Source: Desulfobacter vibrioformis DSM 8776
GTDB taxonomy: Bacteria; Desulfobacterota; Desulfobacteria; Desulfobacterales; Desulfobacteraceae
Reading direction: 5' to 3'
Length of the DNA stretch: 64,000 nucleotides
Assembly (NCBI RefSeq): GCF_000745975.1
Contig: NZ_JQKJ01000016.1
Location: 55,202 to 119,201 of the forward strand
The notes under the pieces were generated by a model. It saw nothing but the letters and a program-made list of their open reading frames with translations, had not been told where the DNA came from and did not search any database. The translations under genes were made by a program, and so were the position numbers. Each line of letters begins with the position of its first letter. Within the stretch, counting starts at the first letter, position 1. This document shows, in pieces, positions 1 to 7,981 of this stretch.

Positions 1-709
1 CCTCAAATGAGAAGCCTAAGGTATCCGACGGATCAAAGTTGATACTTGCATTGCCACTCTGCCGGCTTGCATCAGAATGCTCTCTGTACCCATCGGTATC
101 ATAAAAAACCCCGCCAATACTCCCCCCCAATTTACCCGAGGAAAAACTGATCCCGGCGAGGCCTTTGGCTGTGCCGTAGGAGCCTATACCGCCCTCTGCC
201 CATCCATGCACACCATCCTGGGAGTCTTTGGTGATAATATTAATGACACCGCCCATGGCATCCCCACCGTACAGCACAGAGTTACCTCCGTGAACCAATT
301 CAATTTTTTCAACATTTTCAATGGGGATGGAAAGGAAGTTGACAGACGACAGATCAATGGGATTCAGTTTTCTTCCATTAACCAGAACCGCCACATGACG
401 GTCAGAAGATTCACCAAACCCGCCTATGTCAACTTTCTGATTAAATCCGTTTCCGTTGAGGTCTGAAACAACAACGCCCCCGAGATGGTTAAGGGCATCC
501 GGCACGGACTGGGCTCCGCTGGCACGGATATCTTCGGCCGTGATCACTGTAATCTGGACAGGGACCTTCTCATTGGCCTGTTCAGACCGGCTGGCTGTAA
601 CAATAATATCATCCACCAGTACCACATCATCCTCCGTTTCATCTGCCATGCCCGTGCAGGGCAATGCCAGAAAAGCCGACACCAAAACCAGCCACAATTT
701 TTTTTTCAC
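1..709 (-). CDS. btuB: TonB-dependent receptor, BtuB-like corrinoid receptor (C-terminal part outside window)
   Basis: About 236 N-terminal codons of an outer-membrane TonB-dependent receptor run off the left edge. The GTG start at 709 is chosen because AGGAGGAAAAA lies directly upstream. Visible parts are a signal peptide (MKKKLWLVLVSAFLALPC, cleavage near Ala-Asp at about residue 22), a TonB-box-like stretch (VDDIIVTASR) and the plug domain, with the typical VLVNGRKLN and GGVINIITK segments. The gene follows a cobalamin riboswitch and a BtuCD/BtuF operon, so the substrate is very likely cobalamin or another corrinoid; that assignment rests on context, not on plug residues. The beta-barrel lies outside the window. 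Confidence 0.9.
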   Translation of the reverse strand, partial: MKKKLWLVLVSAFLALPCTGMADETEDDVVLVDDIIVTASRSEQANEKVPVQITVITAEDIRASGAQSVPDALNHLGGVVVSDLNGNGFNQKVDIGGFGESSDRHVAVLVNGRKLNPIDLSSVNFLSIPIENVEKIELVHGGNSVLYGGDAMGGVINIITKDSQDGVHGWAEGGIGSYGTAKGLAGISFSSGKLGGSIGGVFYDTDGYREHSDASRQSGNASINFDPSDTLGFSFE

Positions 710-740
710 TTTTTCCTCCTGAAGGTATTGGTCCGGGCAT

Positions 741-773
741 AAAAAAACCCGGACCGATAAATTTCAATCCGGG
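741..773 (-). terminator. Intrinsic terminator in the cobalamin riboswitch expression platform
   Basis: On the minus strand CCCGGA (768-773) pairs with TCCGGG (748-753), followed by seven T (741-747). It sits between the aptamer and the receptor start codon, as expected for ligand-induced transcription termination. A competing hairpin is available: GTCCGGG-type bases at 748-754 can instead pair with 731-737, which would use up the terminator's 3' arm. Confidence 0.75.
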
Positions 774-835
774 ATTTCCCAAACTATCTCAGGATCTTTC
801 GTACCAGCCCTATCCTCGAGGCTATCGGCACCTTA

Positions 836-992
836 TCCAGGCAGGTCTTCTGACTTCCGGGTCTTGCTTTCCCTGCGCCTTCCCAGTACAGTGTACCAGT
901 GGTTTAATGCAGAGATCGTCTCCGGTTACAGCGGCGGGTCCGTTCCTGAATTTCACAGGATTCCCTTTTAGCAGTTTTCCATGAAACTGCCA
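836..992 (-). promoter_or_regulatory. Cobalamin (AdoCbl) riboswitch
   Basis: Read on the minus strand, the region shows the conserved cobalamin aptamer order: GGGAATCCTGTGAAATTCAGG, then the ACCCGCCGCTGTAACCGG core, then CCACTGG, then GGGAAGG, and finally the B12 box CCCGGAAGTCAGAAGACCTGCC. The element lies between the btuD stop and the TonB receptor start, with a terminator downstream, so it should switch receptor expression off when cobalamin is plentiful. The boundaries are approximate because the P1 stem was not resolved by eye. Confidence 0.93.
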
Positions 993-1030
993 TTGTGCTT
1001 TTGCACACACCTGAACAAATTTTTTGTATT

Positions 1031-1058
1031 TCTATATCTGATGCACAGAACTTGTCAA
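1031..1058 (-). promoter_or_regulatory. Candidate sigma-70 promoter for the riboswitch/receptor transcript
   Basis: Minus-strand TTGACA (1053-1058) and TATAGA (1031-1036) are separated by 16 bp, just upstream of the riboswitch. This would give the receptor its own promoter, independent of the btuFCD operon that ends at 1107. Confidence 0.5.
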
Positions 1059-1106
1059 ACAGATAACGGCTTTCACAGCGATTTTGAGAATTTATCAAGA
1101 ATTGCA

Positions 1107-1907
1107 TCAGGCCCCTGCCCTGTCTATGAACACGCAGGGCCGGCCGGATTGGGGGTTTTTGTTCACCCGGACCGGGGTATGATACACGGCCTGGATGTTT
1201 TTCCGGGTCAAAATTTGCTCCGGGGTGCCCATGGCATGGATTTGCCCTTTATCCTTGTTTAACAGCACCAGAAAATCGGAATATTCAGCGGCCAGATTTA
1301 AATCATGAATTACCATGAGTACGGTGAGGCCTAAACGATCCCGCAACCCGGAAATAAGATCAAGAATCCTGGCCTGGTGGGTGATGTCCAGATGTGCTGT
1401 GGGTTCATCCAGCACAAGGAATTCCGGTTCCTGGGTCAATGCCCTTGCAAGGGCAGCCAACTGGCGCTCCCCGCCTGAAATTTGGTCCATGGCAGAATCG
1501 GCAAGGTCCAGGATGCCTGTGACTGTCATAAAGTGCCGGGCAAGGTCCCTGTCTTTGCCGGTTTCAAAAAACTGAAACGGTTTGAAAAAAGGCAGCCGGC
1601 CTAACAGCACATAAGCTTGAACCTGCATGGGCAAGGGCTCCAGGTTTTGATGCACCACAGCCATCTGCCGGGCAAGGTCGGCCCGGACCTGCCTGGCAAT
1701 GTCCTTTCCCTTGAGTACAATTTTTCCCTTGAACGGTTCCAGGTTTCCGCAAACCGTGCGCAGCAGGCTGGTTTTTCCGGTGCCGTTGGGACCGATAACG
1801 GAAACAATCCGGCCGGCCGGCACATCAAAACTGATATTCGACAATACCCGGCGGTGGCCAAAGCCCAGGGTGATATCCTGAATTTCCACCAACGGTGATG
1901 GTGTCAT
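1107..1907 (-). CDS. btuD: Corrinoid ABC transporter ATP-binding protein
   Basis: A 266-aa ABC ATPase of the FecCD/BtuCD (iron-siderophore/B12) class. It shows Walker A GPNGTGKTS, a Q-loop region, the signature ISGGERQ, Walker B FLVLDEPTAHLD and the switch His in MVIHDLN. The open frame extends upstream to 2024, but the ATG at 1907 is preferred because it forms an ATGA overlap with the btuC stop and the conserved domain starts right after it. It would energise corrinoid import from the periplasm as part of a BtuC2D2 complex. Confidence 0.92.
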   Translation of the reverse strand: MTPSPLVEIQDITLGFGHRRVLSNISFDVPAGRIVSVIGPNGTGKTSLLRTVCGNLEPFKGKIVLKGKDIARQVRADLARQMAVVHQNLEPLPMQVQAYVLLGRLPFFKPFQFFETGKDRDLARHFMTVTGILDLADSAMDQISGGERQLAALARALTQEPEFLVLDEPTAHLDITHQARILDLISGLRDRLGLTVLMVIHDLNLAAEYSDFLVLLNKDKGQIHAMGTPEQILTRKNIQAVYHTPVRVNKNPQSGRPCVFIDRAGA

Positions 1908-2911
1908 AGGTCTTCCTTTTTTCTGGAAATGGCCCAGATGAACACCACGCCGCCAATGATGCCGGTGATCACACCCACGGGCAGTTCCAGCGGCGCGATC
2001 ACGGTCCGGGCCACCACATCGCACATCAGCAGAAACACGGCACCGGCCAAATAAGAGGCAAGCAAAAGGATCCTGTGATCCGGCCCGGTGACCAGACGCA
2101 TGAAATGGGGAACAATAAGACCCACAAACATGATGACGCCTGCCATGGATACGGACAGACCGGTTAGAAACGATGCAATGAAAAAAATGCCTTTCCTGGC
2201 CCGGGCCGTGTTCACCCCAAGGCCTGCGGCCTCTTCTTCGCCCAGGGCAAGGGCGTTGAGATCAAAGCAGAAAAAATAGGAGAGAAAAAGGCCTGCCAGG
2301 GATCCCATCAGGGCCATGCGGATCAGGGCCATGTCCGGTTCGTCCAAAGATCCCATGATCCACAGCACAATGGTCTGAAGATCATCGGCCCGGGCCAGGG
2401 CCATAAGCAGCATAACAAGGGAGGAGGCCACATAGGAGATCATGACGCCGGTAAGCAGCATCCGGTTGGAGCGGATATGCCGGGTGCTTCGGTTCAGCCC
2501 GTATACCAAAAAAATAACCAGGCTGGCACCGGCAAACCCGGATAAAGGATAGGCAATGATGCCGATGACCGCGTAGAGCTTGAACAGAATATTTATGCAG
2601 ATGCCCAGGGAGGCCCCGCCGGAAATTCCAAGGGTATAAGGCTCTACCAGAGGATTTTTAAACATGCCCTGGAGCAGGGTGCCTGCAAGGCTCAATGCCC
2701 CGCCCATGGCAATGCCAAGCAAGGTTCGCGGCAGCCGGATACCCAGGAGGATGCCGTATTCGGCACTGCCCGGTCCTGCGGCAATAATTCCCGGGATGTC
2801 AGCAAATCGGATACAGGCACTGCCCACGGACAGGGACAGGCCTGCGGTGAACGCCAGAAGCACAAACAGGCCGAGGGAAAACAGGCCCCATGACCTGGCA
2901 TTGGCCTTCAA
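1904..2911 (-). CDS. btuC: Corrinoid ABC transporter permease, FecCD family
   Basis: A 335-aa polytopic inner-membrane permease with about nine to ten hydrophobic segments. It carries family motifs such as RLPRTLLGIAMGGALSLAGTLLQG near the N-terminus and PLVEPYTLGISGGASLG, then the coupling-helix region and C-terminal GLIVPHFMRL. It overlaps the SBP gene upstream by 4 bp and btuD downstream by 4 bp, so translation is probably coupled. The family also imports ferric siderophores; the riboswitch and CbiZ context favour corrinoids. Confidence 0.92.
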   Translation of the reverse strand: MKANARSWGLFSLGLFVLLAFTAGLSLSVGSACIRFADIPGIIAAGPGSAEYGILLGIRLPRTLLGIAMGGALSLAGTLLQGMFKNPLVEPYTLGISGGASLGICINILFKLYAVIGIIAYPLSGFAGASLVIFLVYGLNRSTRHIRSNRMLLTGVMISYVASSLVMLLMALARADDLQTIVLWIMGSLDEPDMALIRMALMGSLAGLFLSYFFCFDLNALALGEEEAAGLGVNTARARKGIFFIASFLTGLSVSMAGVIMFVGLIVPHFMRLVTGPDHRILLLASYLAGAVFLLMCDVVARTVIAPLELPVGVITGIIGGVVFIWAISRKKEDL

Positions 2912-3792
2912 TTGGGCCCTTCGGCAATTCCGATTTCCGGGTGGATCAAAACTGCCACCTGCTTAAGGCCAGATGCAAAGCTGACAGGTGTCGGGCGGCA
3001 AATCACTTCCGGATCAAGCACGTGAATTTCATTATTCCCGGCAGATGTCAGGAAAGGAAACGCCATCCACCGTTTTTTCTCAAGGGCTGCGGCTTTTTTA
3101 TTTGACCCCATGGTGGCCACGAGAATAACATCCGGGTCCTGTTTAATCACCTCTTCCCGGGAGTAGACGCCCGAGGGTTGGTTTTCTGCAATATTAACGG
3201 CATTGGCCCGGATGATATATTCGTTGATAAACAGATCTTTATTTACTGTGTGAAGGGGTTTAAGACCAATCTGGATAAAAACCCGTCTCGGGTTTAAGCC
3301 GGCAACCTGTTCGCGAACCCTATCCACATCCTTTGAGGCCTGTTGCACAAGAACCTGGGCCTGGGCTCTTTTGCCAAGGACGTCCGCAATTTCTAGGGTA
3401 ATGGCGCACATCTGCTCAAATGTTTTGGGATTGCGGATCGCCATGACCCGGAGACCTTGGGAACGAAGGATATTAAGTTGCTTTTCCCTGCTCAAAGGAG
3501 AGGATATCACAAGATCCGGTTGCAGGCTGATAACCTTTTCCACATTCATCTGGGTTACGGACCCGATCTTCTCTTTTTGGGCCGCCTCGGGGGGGATCGT
3601 ACAATAGGAGGTGTCGGCAATCAGCTGGTCCTGGGCCCCTAAAAGATAAATGGTTTCCGTGATAAAAGGAGACATGGAGATCACCCGGGCAGCCGGTGCC
3701 GGGGCTTGGGCTGCGGCCCAGGCCGGAAGGCAGACCAGGGCCAGGGCCAGGCCCCAGACGAAAAGCATTTTAAAAGGCTTAGGCCTGTCCAT
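2908..3792 (-). CDS. btuF: Periplasmic corrinoid-binding protein, BtuF-like
   Basis: A 294-aa class III periplasmic substrate-binding protein of the BtuF/FhuD/TroA-like fold. The hydrophobic signal segment (FKMLFVWGLALALVCLPAWA) is followed by the domain beginning RVISMSPFITETIYLLGA, a BtuF-type opening. The long linker helix is visible around residues 130-170. It starts at the stop codon of the upstream BtuF-CbiZ gene (TAATG, 1-nt overlap) and delivers substrate to BtuCD. It is the second binding protein of this operon, so it may differ in ligand from the fusion protein, for example cobinamide versus complete cobamide; that difference is inference. Confidence 0.85.
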   Translation of the reverse strand: MDRPKPFKMLFVWGLALALVCLPAWAAAQAPAPAARVISMSPFITETIYLLGAQDQLIADTSYCTIPPEAAQKEKIGSVTQMNVEKVISLQPDLVISSPLSREKQLNILRSQGLRVMAIRNPKTFEQMCAITLEIADVLGKRAQAQVLVQQASKDVDRVREQVAGLNPRRVFIQIGLKPLHTVNKDLFINEYIIRANAVNIAENQPSGVYSREEVIKQDPDVILVATMGSNKKAAALEKKRWMAFPFLTSAGNNEIHVLDPEVICRPTPVSFASGLKQVAVLIHPEIGIAEGPN

Positions 3793-5849
3793 TATTCATT
3801 CACCTCTCCAATCCGGGCTTTGGCACCGGCCATAACGGCATTCAACGCTTTTTTGATTACAATGGGAACATGATCATCCAGGGTGGCATCCTCTATTTTA
3901 ACGGGTTGCCCCGCGATATTTTCCGCCATCTGTCCGCACCACAGGTCAAAGGCGTCAAGGCTTTTCATCTGCCCGCGTTCATAGGCATCGCTTAGGCTTA
4001 ACGCGGATTCCATAAATCCTGAAATTTCTTTGCTCAACAGCAGGTGCTCAACCATTGCGTTGAACTCACTTTTCTTTTGCAGGCAGTTACACTGGGCTTC
4101 GGAGGTAATTTTATAAATGCTGATATTTCGCTCCTTCAGACGTTGAAAAACATGGCGTCCGGGCAAAATTGCGTTCTGCTTTTCCACGGCATGTTTAACC
4201 CCTGCGTAAACCGCCTTTGCAATGAGTTCTCCCATTTTAGAATGCCCCCCTGCATTGTCAATGGGTAAACCCTGTCCTTCCACCACCAGGATATTGTCCG
4301 TGCCCGTACCCGTGGCCGGATGTTTTTCCCCGGAATAGCTTGAACGGATGTCCAGGTCTTCAAGAAGGGCTGTCTTGGCTTCCGTGGCCGAAATAATTGC
4401 CCGGGACATGGCCCTGGGAGTCAGGTGCATATTGGTTAATATCAATATATTAATGGTGCCCGGTTCATAAAACATGCCCTTATCTGCGCCCATGCGCACG
4501 GCATTGGACATGACGCCTGCCGTAACCAGCGCCATGACTTTCATATCCTTGAATTTTTCGGTTCGAATGGACAAATTTCCCATATCCGCCCCAGTCATGA
4601 GCAGGGCCGTTGTTTCGGCTTTTTTGCCAATGGCACCAAGGATGCTGACGCGGACAGAATCTATGCCGGGCAGATGGCCCGGCAGCCAGGTGGGCGGCGG
4701 GGTATAATGGTTGCCCACAGTTGTAATATTATCCCGCCAGCCCTCCAGGGTGGACAAAACGGTCATGGGAGGGGTTAAATCAACTGCCAGGGTTTTGTTG
4801 GGATAGTCAAACACGTACGCATTGATGATGGATGCTTTTTCCACATAGGGCAAATCCTTTGAGATATTGCGTTCAAGGGGCGTTTCATCGATAATCCCGG
4901 AAGAATGGACATCATTTTTCGCATTGGCAAATTGCTGTGTGTAAATCAATGAGGAGAGATAAGCCACAAAATCGGAGGTGTGAACCGACGCCCTGCATGT
5001 CAGATTACAGGGCAGGTAATAGATCTGGTTATTTTTCACCGCATCCACATCTTTCCAGCCTGGCTTCGAGAAAAATTTCTTTGCCACCAGTTTATCATCC
5101 CCGCAGCCGTAAATCACCTGGGGATTAAAATGGGTCCATTCTTTTAGGGTTACAGGTACAATTTTGCCTGTTTTGCCGAAATCCGGGGCCTGGCCGCCTG
5201 CAGCCCGGATCATTTCTGCCTGGAACGTGTCAGCCCCCGGCGTCATGATGCTGTCCCGGCCCATGAGCCGCATTACCCGTTTATGTTTTACGTTTGCCTT
5301 GTCCAGCTTGGCTTTGACATGGGCCAGATTGTCCATGTTCTTTTTCACCAGGTCCAGGGCCCGGACTTCATGGCCTGTGATCCGGCCAAGCGTTTTCATC
5401 TGGGCCCAGGCCTGGTCCATGGAGTTTGTATTATAAACAAAAACTTTCAGCCCGGACCTTTTTGCATCTTCAATAATCCGGCGGTGAAACGAGGCGGTGA
5501 TAAGCAAATCCGGATGCACTTTTTTGACATGGGCACCGCAAGGATTGAAAAACCCACCCACAACTTCGCGTTTGTCTGATCCTGAAAGGGTCACATCATG
5601 GTAGGTGACCCCTTTTAGCCGGTCCCCGGCCCCGATAGTTACAAGTATTTCCGATGCCGTGGGCACCAGGCTGACAATTCGTTGGGGCGGCTGATCAAAA
5701 ACAAGGATTGCACCGGTGCTGTCCTGCACCTGAATAGGGGCGGCCAATGCCGCAACATTGCCTTGGAAAAACCCCGTGAGAAAAAAAGCAATAATATAAA
5801 AAACCAAAATATAGCGGTTTGGGCGTAAATATTTTAAATGCAAACGCAT
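3792..5849 (-). CDS. BtuF-CbiZ fusion: exported corrinoid-binding protein with adenosylcobinamide amidohydrolase domain
   Basis: A 685-aa fusion. Residues 1-36 form a hydrophobic export signal. Residues about 57-306 are a BtuF-type binding domain (RIVSLVPTASEILVTIGAG). Residues about 362-552 are a CbiZ amidohydrolase-like domain (VLSTLEGWRDN, LLMTGADMGNLS, LVTAGVMSNAVRMG, TGTGTDNILVVEG). A 125-residue C-terminal tail is unassigned. CbiZ cleaves the lower-ligand amide of (pseudo)cobalamins to cobyric acid so they can be remodelled. BtuF-CbiZ fusions are known. The leading signal implies that remodelling starts in the periplasm, which is inference. It is the first gene of the btu operon; no second B12 riboswitch was seen upstream. 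Confidence 0.88.
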   Translation of the reverse strand: MRLHLKYLRPNRYILVFYIIAFFLTGFFQGNVAALAAPIQVQDSTGAILVFDQPPQRIVSLVPTASEILVTIGAGDRLKGVTYHDVTLSGSDKREVVGGFFNPCGAHVKKVHPDLLITASFHRRIIEDAKRSGLKVFVYNTNSMDQAWAQMKTLGRITGHEVRALDLVKKNMDNLAHVKAKLDKANVKHKRVMRLMGRDSIMTPGADTFQAEMIRAAGGQAPDFGKTGKIVPVTLKEWTHFNPQVIYGCGDDKLVAKKFFSKPGWKDVDAVKNNQIYYLPCNLTCRASVHTSDFVAYLSSLIYTQQFANAKNDVHSSGIIDETPLERNISKDLPYVEKASIINAYVFDYPNKTLAVDLTPPMTVLSTLEGWRDNITTVGNHYTPPPTWLPGHLPGIDSVRVSILGAIGKKAETTALLMTGADMGNLSIRTEKFKDMKVMALVTAGVMSNAVRMGADKGMFYEPGTINILILTNMHLTPRAMSRAIISATEAKTALLEDLDIRSSYSGEKHPATGTGTDNILVVEGQGLPIDNAGGHSKMGELIAKAVYAGVKHAVEKQNAILPGRHVFQRLKERNISIYKITSEAQCNCLQKKSEFNAMVEHLLLSKEISGFMESALSLSDAYERGQMKSLDAFDLWCGQMAENIAGQPVKIEDATLDDHVPIVIKKALNAVMAGAKARIGEVNE

Positions 5850-6078
5850 CTTCTTCCTTTAGGGTAATCCGCCTATGTAACTTGCCTGCACTTAATACCA
5901 ATTTCGAATGGCTCATGCGGATTATAATTGAGAGCGGGCAATACAGGTAACCTCGCGCAGCGGGCTTAGCTCAGGTGAAAGCGGATTATTCTGTCATTTA
6001 TTCATAATATGTCCACATGCGAAAGACTTTCACAACTTTATCGTCATTTATAATTTGGTAGTGGTAATTTTGAGACAT

Positions 6079-6122
6079 TTACCAACCCGTCCCGTGTTAT
6101 CGCCATTCGGGCAGGTTGGTAA
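6079..6122. repeat. Inverted repeat in the 5850-6163 intergenic region
   Basis: TTACCAACC (6079-6087) and GGTTGGTAA (6114-6122) form a perfect 9-bp inverted repeat with a 26-nt loop. It lies between the 3' end of the acyl-CoA dehydrogenase and the start of the btu operon (both minus strand). There is no T-run, so it could be a factor-binding site or a weak terminator. Apart from this, 5850-6163 holds no gene or riboswitch that I can see. Confidence 0.4.
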
Positions 6123-6163
6123 CTGTTCGGTTTTAGGAAATGGTCCTATACTGTCAAGTTGAT

Positions 6164-7318
6164 CTATGGTTTCCGTTTATCCTTGAGCACTGCATTTGAA
6201 ATGACAATACGCTGAATTTCGCTGGTGCCTTCGTAGATGGTAAATACCCGGGCGTCCCGGTAAAACCGCTCCACCGCGTAATCTTTGGTAAACCCGTAGC
6301 CTCCGTGGATCTGGATGGCCTGGGCCGTGATGTCCTGCACCATTTCCGAGGCAAACAATTTGGCCATGGAGGCTTCCCGGGTAAATCTTTCGCCCCGGTC
6401 CTTCATGGAGGCCGCAGAAAGAGTCAACTGCCGGGCAGCTTCTATTTTTGTGGCCATATCCGCAATCTGAAAACGGATGGCCTGGTGTTTGGTGATGGCC
6501 ACCCCGAACTGCTTGCGGCCCCGGGCATACTTGATTGCGGCATCAAAGGCCGCCTGGGCCACGCCAAGGGACTGGGCTGCAATACCGATCCTGCCGCTGT
6601 CCAGGCCGGACATGGCAATTTTAAACCCATCCCCTTCTTTGCCCAGTATATTGGCGGCCGGCACCCGGCAATCCTCAAAAATCAAGTCCGTGGTGTCCGA
6701 TGCCCGCAGCCCCATCTTATCTTCATGATGCCCCACGATGAGACCGGCTGTTGTCTTGGGCACAATAAAACAGGATATGCCCCTATGCCCCAGGGTTTCG
6801 TCCGTCTTGGCCGTGACAAGGACCACGGAACTGTTTTCCCCGGAAGTGATAAACCGCTTGGTGCCGTTAATCACGTATTCATCGCCGTCCTTTATAGCGG
6901 TGGTGGCCTGGCTCACCGGATCAGACCCGGCATCGGGTTCGGTCAGGGCAAAGGCCCCGAGGATCTCCCCGGATGCCAGGGGCACGAGAAATTCCTGCTT
7001 TTGTTCTTCTGTGCCGAACTTATTGAGGGATTCGCACACAATGGAATTCTGGACCGACATCACCACGGAGGTGGATGCGCAGGAGTATGCGATCTCGGAC
7101 AGGGCCAGCACATAGGACACCGCATCTGCAGCTTCCCCGCCGTATGCTTCGGGTACCATCATACCCATCAGCCCAAGCTCCCCCATCTGTTTGAAATTCT
7201 CTGCGGGGAACGCTGTGGTTTTATCCCGTTCAGCAGCAGTGGGGGCAACCACTTTGCGAGAAAATTCACGCACCATATTCTGGATCATCACCTGTTCATC
7301 GGTTAACTTGAATAACAT
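6164..7318 (-). CDS. Short-chain acyl-CoA dehydrogenase
   Basis: A 384-aa FAD-dependent acyl-CoA dehydrogenase of normal family length. Seen are the N-terminal helical domain (LTDEQVMIQNMVREF), the FAD/substrate beta-domain signature GAFALTEPDAGSD, FITSG, and the C-terminal signature IHGGYGFTKDYAVERFYRDAR. The catalytic base Glu lies in IYEGTSEIQR, the position typical of short-chain/butyryl-CoA dehydrogenases. It oxidises acyl-CoA to trans-2-enoyl-CoA and passes electrons to ETF. An XRE-cupin regulator lies 27 bp upstream on the same strand and may control it. No ETF genes are in the window. Confidence 0.93.
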   Translation of the reverse strand: MLFKLTDEQVMIQNMVREFSRKVVAPTAAERDKTTAFPAENFKQMGELGLMGMMVPEAYGGEAADAVSYVLALSEIAYSCASTSVVMSVQNSIVCESLNKFGTEEQKQEFLVPLASGEILGAFALTEPDAGSDPVSQATTAIKDGDEYVINGTKRFITSGENSSVVLVTAKTDETLGHRGISCFIVPKTTAGLIVGHHEDKMGLRASDTTDLIFEDCRVPAANILGKEGDGFKIAMSGLDSGRIGIAAQSLGVAQAAFDAAIKYARGRKQFGVAITKHQAIRFQIADMATKIEAARQLTLSAASMKDRGERFTREASMAKLFASEMVQDITAQAIQIHGGYGFTKDYAVERFYRDARVFTIYEGTSEIQRIVISNAVLKDKRKP

Positions 7319-7345
7319 GGTATCTCCTTTTTCAACAAAACAGAT

Positions 7346-7891
7346 TCAAGGCGCATAGACCACCACAATCAGTTCGGCATCATGATCACCGATATTGCGC
7401 AGGTCATGCTTGATCCCTGAATTGAAATGAAGGGATTCCCCTGTGTTCAAGGTATTGATATGATCCCCAACCTGGATTTCAACTGCCCCGTCCAGCACAT
7501 AGGCAAACTCCTCGCCCTCATGCTGAAATCCAACCCCCTCATGGCTTCCACCGGCTTCTACCACGATGCGGAATGCCTTTAAATGATTGTTTTCAGCCCC
7601 AGGGGACAATGGTGTATACGCATAATGATCTGTGCGCTTGGTATAGGCATCGGCCCGGGCTTCCACGGAATCATCAGGCTCCTTGAGCAAGAAACCTGAA
7701 TCCAGTTGAAGGGTGCGTGAGAGCTGGAGCAGCGTTCCCACCGAAGGACGCTGCTCCCCGCTCTCAATTTTTTTGATAAAATCTTTTGACAGCCCGGTTT
7801 CATTGGCCATGGCGTCCAGGCTGAGTTTTTTGTCCAGCCTGGCGCGCCTGATCCGGACGCCTACATGGGTCACTTCTTTCTTTTTAGCCAT
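7346..7891 (-). CDS. XRE-family transcriptional regulator with C-terminal cupin domain
   Basis: A 181-aa regulator. Residues about 10-65 form an XRE/Cro helix-turn-helix (VGVRIRRARLDKKLSLDAMANETGLS). Residues about 105-180 form a small-molecule-binding cupin (EGVGFQHEGEEFAYVLDGAVEIQVGD, LHFNSGIKHDLRNIG). The ATG at 7891 is preferred over an upstream ATG at 7927 because GGAG sits 6 nt before it and none precedes 7927. Proteins with this architecture often regulate amino-acid, polyamine or acyl-CoA metabolism. Here the target is probably the acyl-CoA dehydrogenase directly downstream, by position only. Confidence 0.88.
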   Translation of the reverse strand: MAKKKEVTHVGVRIRRARLDKKLSLDAMANETGLSKDFIKKIESGEQRPSVGTLLQLSRTLQLDSGFLLKEPDDSVEARADAYTKRTDHYAYTPLSPGAENNHLKAFRIVVEAGGSHEGVGFQHEGEEFAYVLDGAVEIQVGDHINTLNTGESLHFNSGIKHDLRNIGDHDAELIVVVYAP

Positions 7892-7933
7892 ACGATCTCC
7901 AATAGTTTGAGGGTGATCAAACTCCATCTTTGA

Positions 7934-7949
7934 CTGAGCGCTCGTTCAG
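7934..7949. promoter_or_regulatory. Imperfect palindrome upstream of the XRE-cupin gene
   Basis: CTGAGCGCTCGTTCAG has near dyad symmetry (six of eight positions per arm) and lies 43 bp upstream of the regulator start, in the only spacer available for its promoter. It may be an autoregulatory operator. The claim rests on symmetry and position alone. Confidence 0.25.
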
Positions 7950-7981
7950 CGCCGATGGACTAAAAAACACACAAGGTTCAT

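Noticed and set aside
5850..6163. Possible second cobalamin riboswitch before the BtuF-CbiZ gene
   Set aside because: No B12 box or CCGCCGCTGTAACCGG-type core on either strand; only an inverted repeat is present.
6305..7306. 333-codon plus-strand frame
   Set aside because: It is a mirror of the acyl-CoA dehydrogenase gene on the other strand, without similarity or start signals.
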